A stretch of 64,000 bases of DNA from JAFGVL01 sp963662245 (lineage in GTDB: Bacteria; Bacteroidota; Bacteroidia; Bacteroidales; Paludibacteraceae): the NCBI GenBank assembly GCA_963662245.2, contig CAXXVQ010000005.1, positions 62,001 through 126,000 on the forward strand. Reading direction: 5' to 3'. The translations under genes were made by a program, and so were the position numbers. Below are positions 1 through 8,300 of this stretch, in pieces (position 1 is the stretch's first letter; each line of letters begins with the position of its first letter). The notes beneath the pieces are model-generated. The model saw nothing but the letters and a program-made list of their open reading frames with translations, ran no database searches and was not told where the DNA came from.

Positions 1-1494
1 TGCAGTGCTTGGTAGTCCAGATGAATAATCTGTAGATACCCATACTGTAATATCAGTATTAGTTGTTCCAGAATATTTGGCATGGTCAAAAGTTAGTTTA
101 GCAGAGCTTACGCTTGATAAATTTATAGCTGGAGAAATCAACCAGTCTTCATTTGCGTAATTAGTACCGGATGAATATCCACTCATGTATGCACAATTAT
201 ATGAGGAGTTATATGTCCAAGTTTGAGTCCCACTTACGCTTTGGGCACTGAATTTCCCTAAGCTAGAGCTAAAAGGTTCGCTGAAAATAGCTCCTGCTAA
301 TGGGTCATAGCCTGTATTTGTATCCGGCCACCAGTAAGCTGTAGCTGATTTTAAACCTGGAACTTTAAAATAAGTCTCAAGGTTACCATATATCATCACT
401 TGTTTACCTAAGATTCCTGAATTTGCTTTTAGATTTAAACTGTCGCGAACTGTTGTACCGCTTGATAATTGAACCGGAATGCATTTAGTTGAATCTGTTT
501 CTGTAGGTGATGCAGCAATTAAAATATTGCTTTGTATTGTAAACGGACCAGTAAAGTTTGCTGTATTATTGGTTCCGTCAGATTCAATTACACCAACAAT
601 ATATCCTTTTATCCACACTCCTGATTCTCCTTGTTTTACCATAGCATCATCTACGGTGTAAGCATTTGTTTTGCTACCATCGCCATTAATTACCGGTGCT
701 ACATAGGCAGTGAATCCGGTTACATCATTAAGATCTCTGATGATGATTTCCCATGTAGAATTGTATTTTACAAGAATCCCTGTAATATTACCGGTTCCGG
801 AAGGAATTGTGTCTGCTTGGAAACTTGCATAACTGCTTGTATATGCGTAGATATCTCCAGAGCTTGCACCTGACAAACTAATATTGCGTTGCGTTGATGA
901 GTTAGGATCAGAATAAAGTTTTCCCGCATCTTCAAATGACACATCTTTTAAAGTAATTAATGTATATTGCATTGCATCAGTAAGCTCTGTAAAACTTGTA
1001 ATTGTATCGGATGTAACGGTATTTGTAGGGTCTCCATCTCTAAATAGATAATCACTAACTTCTATTGCCGCAATTTGTCCAATCCCTCCGTTATAGTTTG
1101 CACCTAATTTGATTGATCCACTTTTTTTACCAATATATAATCCTTTGCAGTTTACATACACTCTTTGTCCTACAGGATATGTATTATATAAACTTGTTTG
1201 GTTAATATCAATTTCAATAGCGCCCGAAGCGTCTTGAATACAGATGTATTTATAAATGTTTCCGCTTTCATCATTTGCTGATACAATACCAGTGATGACA
1301 ATATCACTAGTGATTTGTTTGATAGTACTATCAGCGGGCAGAGAATCTTTTAATTGCATGATAGTGTGTGTTACTGCTGGTCCGGTATAAGTGGGAGGAG
1401 TGTATGGTGGTTTGTCAAATTCATCATCTACACAAGAGTATAATCCTATTACAGCAGTTATTAGTAGTATACTAAGTTTAAATAGCTTTTTCAT
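1..1494 (-). CDS. DUF5689-type surface lipoprotein, C-terminus beyond the window
   Basis: The reading frame stays open from the ATG at 1494 to the left edge, so about 498 residues are visible and the C-terminus is missing. The protein begins with a lipoprotein signal peptide ending in LYSC, with Cys21 as the lipid anchor. It then has a DUF5689-like region and an OB-fold-like stretch (about residues 60-340). Near the end is a choice-of-anchor-J-like jelly-roll segment with the typical EDWLISPAINL strand. In Bacteroidota such lipoproteins are surface-exposed partners of TonB-dependent receptors. The start lies 41 bp downstream of the receptor gene at 1536-4040, so the two are probably co-transcribed. 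The ligand cannot be read from sequence. The nuclease genes across the divergent promoter region suggest nucleic acid or nucleotides (inference). Confidence 0.8.
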   Translation of the reverse strand, partial: MKKLFKLSILLITAVIGLYSCVDDEFDKPPYTPPTYTGPAVTHTIMQLKDSLPADSTIKQITSDIVITGIVSANDESGNIYKYICIQDASGAIEIDINQTSLYNTYPVGQRVYVNCKGLYIGKKSGSIKLGANYNGGIGQIAAIEVSDYLFRDGDPTNTVTSDTITSFTELTDAMQYTLITLKDVSFEDAGKLYSDPNSSTQRNISLSGASSGDIYAYTSSYASFQADTIPSGTGNITGILVKYNSTWEIIIRDLNDVTGFTAYVAPVINGDGSKTNAYTVDDAMVKQGESGVWIKGYIVGVIESDGTNNTANFTGPFTIQSNILIAASPTETDSTKCIPVQLSSGTTVRDSLNLKANSGILGKQVMIYGNLETYFKVPGLKSATAYWWPDTNTGYDPLAGAIFSEPFSSSLGKFSAQSVSGTQTWTYNSSYNCAYMSGYSSGTNYANEDWLISPAINLSSVSSAKLTFDHAKYSGTTNTDITVWVSTDYSSGLPSTA

Positions 1495-1535
1495 ATTATC
1501 TAAAATTTTATTTTTTGTTATTGTTTCTTAGTTGA

Positions 1536-4040
1536 TTAAAAGCGGAAGCCTACAAAAAGCATGAAGGTTCTTCCATATGCATAATAATAGTTTGAAGGAT
1601 AGAATCCGGATGATGAGTCAGTTGAGGTACGGCTTTGTTCATAACCTCCGGTTTGTATATCTTCTTTATTCAAAATATTTTTTACACTTAAGTTGCAGTA
1701 TAGTGAGTATTTATGTTGGAATCTGAAACTTTTTCCAATGCTAGCGTCAAGAGTAAATCCGCTTTTTAATTCTTCTTGAGCTGTAGCATCTTTGATTTCT
1801 TTATCAGTCATTCCGTATGTTACAGTTTCTGTAGTTCTACGCTGATAGAACATTGAGATGTATGATTTCTCACAGTAGTTTCCGTTTATGTTTAAGTACC
1901 AGTATTTTGGAAGAGAAAACTTTAACCCGACTGTGGATGCTATTTGAGGTGTTTCACTTGTGTAGAAGTTTCTTAAATATACTGTTTCATAAGTATCATT
2001 TTCTAAACCATTTTCCCAGCTGGTAACTGCTGTTGGACGATTTTTGTATTGATATTTACCTAGAGATAAAGCACCGTATGCGCCAACTATTGATGATAGT
2101 TTAGCATCTAATCCAAGTTCAATTCCTTTGTGAGTTTTATTTACACCTATTAATGCTTGGTTTACAAATGCATTAATACTTCCAGTATAATAAAAACTAT
2201 GTAATTCAGATTGATCTTTAAAATCAGTGTAGAATGCAGAAAATCTAGCAGTTAAGAAAGAGTAGTGAAGAAAATAATTTACATCAGCAGATATTATTTT
2301 CTCAGATGTTAAACCGTTAATCGCATCATCCTTAGTTCTTGGAGATACATATGAGTTTCTGGCTAAAGGAGCATTTGTTTCGTATAAGCCGTTAATTGAA
2401 AAAATATGTCTTCCACTCGGTTTGTAAGTAACACCACCTTTAACAGAGTAGTCTAGGAAATCATGTTTCTCACCAACTCCGTAAGAGTTTTCAGGAGAAC
2501 GACCATTTCTCATTAATCCTTCGCGGTAAAATTCTGTTCCGGTAAGTTTGCCTGCAATGTATGCCTCAATAAAGTCACCTTCATATTCTGCATTAGCCCA
2601 TGCGTTAGCTTTTTGTACAAAGATGTTGTAGTTGTATCCAAATTTATCTCCAACTGTAACTTGGCGATTTGGATTGTCTAGGTCATTTTGAAGGGTATAG
2701 CTGTCATTAAAATCACGCTCTGTAAATGGGTCAATATCAATCCAGTAGTTTGCTCCAAGCAAATCAGAAACTGTCTTGTAGTGCATGCCTTTTGTGCTGG
2801 AAGCATTAATGCCTCCATTTACTTTTATAAAATCCAATTTTGCATTGGCAGTGCTGCTGAAGTTGATAACCATTTGGTCGTCATGTCTTTCTTCTAGTAT
2901 ATAGCGAGCACTCATCCCTTGATAGTTTGCTAAATAATTTATTTGATAAAGATTATCCCAGTTTAACTGATAATAGCTGTCATCATTTTTCCAAGCTTCA
3001 GTCATTAATGCAGCTGTTTCAGGATTTTCAGATTCGTAATAGCTAGGTAAATTGCGATAATAATCAGGACGAGGATCAGATGATTTATACCAGTTTAAAG
3101 CTGTTTTGCTATACATAGAATATATAAATCCAACAGAAGTGTTCAGCTTGAAATTGTTCGATTTTTTCCATTCATGCATCAATGTTGCAATAGGAGCTTG
3201 AGAGTTTACCATTTTAGCATTGCGTACCTTGCCTTCTTGGTAACCCCAGTTTGGATTGTATAAGTTGTTGCCTCTCAGATCGTATGTTTCTTGACTGCAT
3301 GCAGAAGAAGCTCCGTGTGTATTTGGTGCGTAGTATGCATTAAATGCCAAGCTATGGTGTTCGTTTAGTATTTTTTGAATAGCTAATCCGACGGACCAAG
3401 CATCGTATGTATTTCCTTCTACCGATTCATAACCATCAATAGTTGACCTTTTAGAGGCAATAACATTAAAAGCCCAGCCATTTTGAAGCAAGCCTGTAGA
3501 GTAGGATGCCATAAGTCTGCCATTGTAGTTACCGTTTCCGGCAATTAAACTAGCTCTTGTACCTTTTCTGTAACTTGCAGCTTGGGTGTTTATGTTAACA
3601 GCTCCACCCAGACTACCATATGCAAAACCGCTGGTTGTAATACCTAGTGTAGATTCTCTATTTTTTACCGCATCATTTAATCCGCCAATTAAAGAATAAG
3701 AGAAGCGGCCTGTTTCCGCATTGTTAAATTCTAATCCATTAATATATACTGACTCATATCTTCCATCATAACCGCGTTTTTTAAATCTATAAGCATACAG
3801 ATTGTATTGTGTTGCAGATTCAAAAGGATCATTTCCAGAATTGAGTAAGCCAGAAATGTTTTGCTCCATCTCATCATCACCAAGATCACTTTCTGAAAGG
3901 ATAATCAGGTTGGCTTTGATATGTTTTTCCTGATTAAGAATAGAATCAGGGCTTAATTCTGTGTTTTGGGCAAAAATGTTTCCTGTTTGAGATAATATCA
4001 TCAAGGAAAGTAAAAGGCGTTGGTAGTTCTTTTTATACAT
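1536..4040 (-). CDS. TonB-dependent outer-membrane receptor
   Basis: The protein has 834 residues, with a signal peptide ending near residue 25 (IFAQ), a plug domain over roughly residues 40-160, and a long 22-strand-type beta-barrel that ends in aromatic residue Phe (GFRF), as outer-membrane barrels do. It lacks the N-terminal carboxypeptidase-like beta-sandwich that many SusC-like receptors carry, so it is closer to a plain TonB-dependent receptor. It would import a ligand across the outer membrane using TonB/ExbBD energy. The DUF5689 lipoprotein gene follows after 41 bp. An exported EEP-family enzyme is transcribed divergently from the same intergenic region. A receptor next to a DUF5689 protein and an EEP enzyme is a recurrent arrangement in the phylum. 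The transported compound is unknown. Confidence 0.88.
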   Translation of the reverse strand: MYKKNYQRLLLSLMILSQTGNIFAQNTELSPDSILNQEKHIKANLIILSESDLGDDEMEQNISGLLNSGNDPFESATQYNLYAYRFKKRGYDGRYESVYINGLEFNNAETGRFSYSLIGGLNDAVKNRESTLGITTSGFAYGSLGGAVNINTQAASYRKGTRASLIAGNGNYNGRLMASYSTGLLQNGWAFNVIASKRSTIDGYESVEGNTYDAWSVGLAIQKILNEHHSLAFNAYYAPNTHGASSACSQETYDLRGNNLYNPNWGYQEGKVRNAKMVNSQAPIATLMHEWKKSNNFKLNTSVGFIYSMYSKTALNWYKSSDPRPDYYRNLPSYYESENPETAALMTEAWKNDDSYYQLNWDNLYQINYLANYQGMSARYILEERHDDQMVINFSSTANAKLDFIKVNGGINASSTKGMHYKTVSDLLGANYWIDIDPFTERDFNDSYTLQNDLDNPNRQVTVGDKFGYNYNIFVQKANAWANAEYEGDFIEAYIAGKLTGTEFYREGLMRNGRSPENSYGVGEKHDFLDYSVKGGVTYKPSGRHIFSINGLYETNAPLARNSYVSPRTKDDAINGLTSEKIISADVNYFLHYSFLTARFSAFYTDFKDQSELHSFYYTGSINAFVNQALIGVNKTHKGIELGLDAKLSSIVGAYGALSLGKYQYKNRPTAVTSWENGLENDTYETVYLRNFYTSETPQIASTVGLKFSLPKYWYLNINGNYCEKSYISMFYQRRTTETVTYGMTDKEIKDATAQEELKSGFTLDASIGKSFRFQHKYSLYCNLSVKNILNKEDIQTGGYEQSRTSTDSSSGFYPSNYYYAYGRTFMLFVGFRF

Positions 4041-4229
4041 TATTTACGAGTGTATTCTATTGAGTCAAAATTTCAATGACGCAAAGGAATGAAAAGAGTA
4101 TTCTATTATTGTTGCCGTTGTGATACATTGCTGCAACAAAGCTATGTAAGTGCTGTTACGCCCATTGTAGAACCATTTTTTATAAAGAATTTTGTTCGCA
4201 GTAAAAATTTTTATAACACTATATGTAAG

Positions 4230-5264
4230 ATGAAATACTTTATTTATTCGGTTGTTATTTTCGTATCAACCCTTTCACTTTTTGCTCAAGAAAAACAATA
4301 TCAAATTTCTTGCGTCGCATTTTATAATCTTGAAAACTTATTTGATACCATTGACACGCCTGAGGTAAATGATATTGATTTTACCCCTAAGGGAAGTTAC
4401 GCTTGGACTTCGACGAAATATCATAATAAGCTGGAGAATATGTCCAGTGCTATTTCGCAAATAGGAGGTAAGTATGCTCCTGATGGTCCGGCAGTGATCG
4501 GAGTATCTGAGGTTGAGAATAGACAAGTGTTGGAAGACTTGGTGAAAATGCCTGCACTGAAAAAAGCAAATTATGGAATTGTGCATTATGATTCGCCTGA
4601 CAGAAGAGGTATTGATGTTGCGTTACTATATAACAAGGAGCACTTTACTCCGATAAAATCAGATCCGTATCGTTTGCATATAGATAATGACTCAAGTTTT
4701 CGTACGCGTGACCAACTTTTAGTAGAAGGTATGCTTGATGGTGATACTATTTATGTAATTGTGAATCACTGGCCGTCTCGTTCGGGTGGAGAATTTCGCT
4801 CTCGACCAAAACGAGTAGCTGCTGCCGCTTTGACAAAGCATATTGCTGATTCTGTGATGAGTGTAAATAAATCTGCAAAAATTATTATTATGGGAGATTT
4901 AAATGATGACCCTACAAATGAAAGTTGTAAAGAGACTCTTAATGCCCAAAAGAACAAAGAACAAGTTGTGCAAGGTGGTTTGTATAACGCTTCATGGTCA
5001 TTATTTGCAAAGGGTATTGGTTCTTTAGCTTACAGAGATAGTTGGAATTTATTTGATCAAATAATCATCTCTTATGGATTATTAAATGCAGAAACAACAA
5101 TCGGATATAAGTTTTGGAAATCATATGTTTTTAATGAAGATTTCTTGACTCAACAAGAGGGTCGTTACAAAGGTTACCCCAAAAGAACTCATGCCGGTGG
5201 AAGCTATCTGAATGGTTATAGTGATCACTTTCCAAGCTATATCTATTTGGTAAAAGAGCTTTAG
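4230..5264 (+). CDS. Exported endonuclease/exonuclease/phosphatase-family enzyme
   Basis: I chose the ATG at 4230 (344 residues) because it begins a clean signal peptide, MKYFIYSVVIFVSTLSLFAQ. The frame can be extended upstream to 4089, but that adds an unlikely Cys-rich leader. The EEP (DNase I-like) fold is shown by the N-terminal strand VAFYNLENLFDT, the metal-binding Glu in GVSEVENR, the catalytic segment GDLNDDPTNES, and the C-terminal SDHFP with the catalytic His. These enzymes cleave phosphodiester or phosphomonoester bonds, for example in DNA, RNA, or phospholipid and inositol phosphates. The exact substrate is not decided by sequence. It is divergent from the TonB receptor and upstream of two endonuclease I genes, which favours extracellular or periplasmic nuclease activity. 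Confidence 0.85.
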   Translation: MKYFIYSVVIFVSTLSLFAQEKQYQISCVAFYNLENLFDTIDTPEVNDIDFTPKGSYAWTSTKYHNKLENMSSAISQIGGKYAPDGPAVIGVSEVENRQVLEDLVKMPALKKANYGIVHYDSPDRRGIDVALLYNKEHFTPIKSDPYRLHIDNDSSFRTRDQLLVEGMLDGDTIYVIVNHWPSRSGGEFRSRPKRVAAAALTKHIADSVMSVNKSAKIIIMGDLNDDPTNESCKETLNAQKNKEQVVQGGLYNASWSLFAKGIGSLAYRDSWNLFDQIIISYGLLNAETTIGYKFWKSYVFNEDFLTQQEGRYKGYPKRTHAGGSYLNGYSDHFPSYIYLVKEL

Positions 5265-5314
5265 TGTCTGAAATGAGATTGTAATGCTTTCTTATTGGTT
5301 ATTAATAATTTAAC

Positions 5315-5381
5315 TGAAAGATTGTTGTAATGTGTTAGCAATTATTGTGTATTGCTTGTTGCTTAGTTTTGCCACCTGAAA
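5315..5381 (+). promoter_or_regulatory. Conserved leader with TAnnTTTG box (copy 1)
   Basis: This 67-bp stretch before the giant cargo gene matches 10995-11061 before the first endonuclease gene at about 84% by eye (11 mismatches). It contains TAGTTTTG at 5364-5371, which fits the Bacteroidota sigma-ABfr -7 consensus TAnnTTTG. A -33 TTG at the usual 19-21 bp spacing is not evident. Transcription would begin near 5378, about 20 nt before the chosen ATG. Confidence 0.65.
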
Positions 5382-5398
5382 CTAACCCAACAAATAAT

Positions 5399-8300
5399 AT
5401 GAAACAAATTAATTCTAACCCAAATGTCTTTTCCAAGTTTTGGATTACTGCGCTTTTTCTTGCTTTGTCTTTTTTTTATGTTCAGTCATCGTTTGCTGCT
5501 TATTCTGGTTCAGGAGCTTTTGCTAAGGTGGAAAACCTTTCAGATTTGGAAGATGGGGCATACTATGTTTTGTATGGTGTTAATTCATCGTATAAAGGAG
5601 CATTGAGTAACGCTATCAGTGGTGGGCGATTTACTGTAACTTCAGTATCGATTTCAAGTGATGAAATTATTGATCCTGCTACATCTATCGTGTGGAGATT
5701 AAATGCTAATGGCTCTAACTGGAATCTATATAATGAGGCTTCATCTAAGTACTGTGAAATAACAGCAAGTTCGACTTCCGGCTTTTCTGCGAATAGTTCG
5801 GCATCTTCAAGTTATTCGGTTTCTGTTAGTAGTGGTAATTTTAAATTTATGGATGCTTCTATTTCAAGAGGTATTTCTATCTACCAATCAGATTTTAGAC
5901 CATATGCTTCTTCTTCAATGAAAACTCTATATCTGTATAAATTAGAGTCAGTATCAGCTTGTACATCTTCGGATATTGCTTTTAGTGGAGGAGATGTATC
6001 AAAAGAACCTGGAGATGCAAAGTTTACTCAAACAGCAAGTTATTCCGGTTCAAAAACAATTACATATTCAAGTTCTAATACTAGTGTAGCTACAGTAAAT
6101 AGTAGTACGGGTGAGGTTACTATTGTAGCTGCCGGTACATCAACTATTACAGCACAGCATGACGCTGATGGAACATATTGTGCCGGTTCTGCAACATATA
6201 TCTTGACAGTAGCATGTCCAACTCTTTCAGCCCCGGTAGCAACTACAGCCTCAACTGTTGGCGCAAATAGTTTTACCGCAAATTGGAATGCTGTAACGGG
6301 TGCAGATCACTATGAAGTAGATGTGTATACAAATTCCGGTTCAGGAACTGTTATAAGTGAAGATTTTATTTCTTTTAGTGACTGGACTGATAGTGGTACT
6401 GCATCTGATACTGACTCCGGTCATTATGGAGATGCCTCTCCATGTAGAGCATTAGGTTCAGGTGACTATATAATTTCTCCTGCCTGTAATAACCCTACCG
6501 AATTGAAATTTAATCAAGATGCAAGTAGTGGCGGTAATGGTAATACTGCATATGTATATTATATGAGTGACCAACAAGCAAGTTGGACCTCTTTATATTC
6601 TTTTACAGTAAGTACAGCCGGTGGCACCGAAACTGTAGATTTAAGCTCAATATCTTCTAATACGAATGTTCGGTTTAAATTTAGTTCGTCATTTAATACT
6701 TGGTATTTAGATGATGTTGAAGTAGTTGCTGGAAGTGTTAGTTATGTACTTCAGAATCAATCAGTAAGTTCTGCATCTTATTCTGTTTCCGGTTTAACTT
6801 CAGGAGTAACATATAACTATGTTGTAATAGCAATTAGCTCATGTGATGCTAGTGAAACTTCAAATTCTAATGAAATATCAGTAATCACAGCAGTTTCTAC
6901 AGATCCTACTCTTGTTGTATCACCTTCATCAATTACAGGTCTGGATTATTTAATAAATGCAGGTCCAAGTTCAGCACAAACCTTTACTGTTTCCGGTTCA
7001 TATTTAAGCTCAGAAAATATTACAGTTACAGCTCCAACTAATTTTGAGATATCATTAAATGGTTCTTCATATGGTTCAAATCTTACAATTTCAAATTCAG
7101 GAGGAACACTTAGTGCTACAACTATATATGTTCGTTTAAAATCAGGTTTGTCAGTAGCATCTTATGCCGGAAATGTTTCTGTCTCCGGTGGTGGAGCTTC
7201 TACTGTAAGCATTGCAATGTCAGGAGCAGTTAGTGAATCAATTGGTTCAGGAGGTTGTCCAATTATTGAAGGAGCAATGATTAATTCCTGTGGCACTAAT
7301 GAAGGTCCAAATGAGTTTGTCGTATTTACAACAACTTCAGCTGAGTATGTAAGTTCATATACAGTATATTATGATAATGATGCATCACCTACTTCAAGTC
7401 CAATTGCAAAAATGTCAGGAGCAGATGCAACTACAAAAACAGGCTCAGGGAGTGTCACTTCTAGTTGCTCATTTACTTATGTGACAGATCCAACAACAAT
7501 TATTCCGGCTAATAGTAGAGTGTTATTTATTCCAAGTGATTTAGATCAAGATTATGTACTTGATGCTCTTTGTAATGGGGGTAATGTTTATGTTGTATTT
7601 ATTGATAGATCAGGATCCAATACAGTATGGACTTTAGCTGGAAACTTTGCAAATTCCTCTGGAGATAGATATATACAATTAACCAATGGTTCTAGTACTT
7701 GTTCTTCAAATATGGTAACTTATAATAGTACTCATTTTAATAGTACTTCTGCTGATGGAAATTTTGTGTCATGGGATTATACTGGTGCAACTACTTATAG
7801 TAATGATGGGTGTAGTGCAATTCCATCAACATGTGTAACTCCAATAATTTCAGGTTTATCATCTGTTGCAGAAGGTTCTTCAATTAGTTTAACTGCTGAT
7901 CAAGCAAGTGGAACATGGAGTAGTGCTAATTCTAGTATCGCATCAGTAAATGCGTCTGGAGTTGTTACCGGAATTAGTGAAGGTGTTGTTGAAATTAGTT
8001 ACACAGTTGGTGCTTGTGTAGGTGAATATACTATTACTGTAACAGGAGCTTCAGCTTGTAATAAAGTTATTGCAGAATGGTTATTTGACGGTAAATCTTC
8101 TAGTGATTTTTCTACCACATTAGGTTCTGGTGTAATTAGTGCCATTGGAGGAGTAACAAAAGAAGTTACTGACTCAGATAAAGGAGGGCAAACTGCCGGA
8201 ACAACAAATTCTGATGAAACAACAGCAGTTGCCGAAGATGATAAAGGTCAAGGGCTACAAACGGATGATTATCCATCATCTACTACTGCGGCAGAATATA

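Noticed and set aside
4089..4229. Longer start for the EEP enzyme gene
   Set aside because: The added 47 residues are Cys-rich and precede a good signal peptide, so they are more likely untranslated leader.
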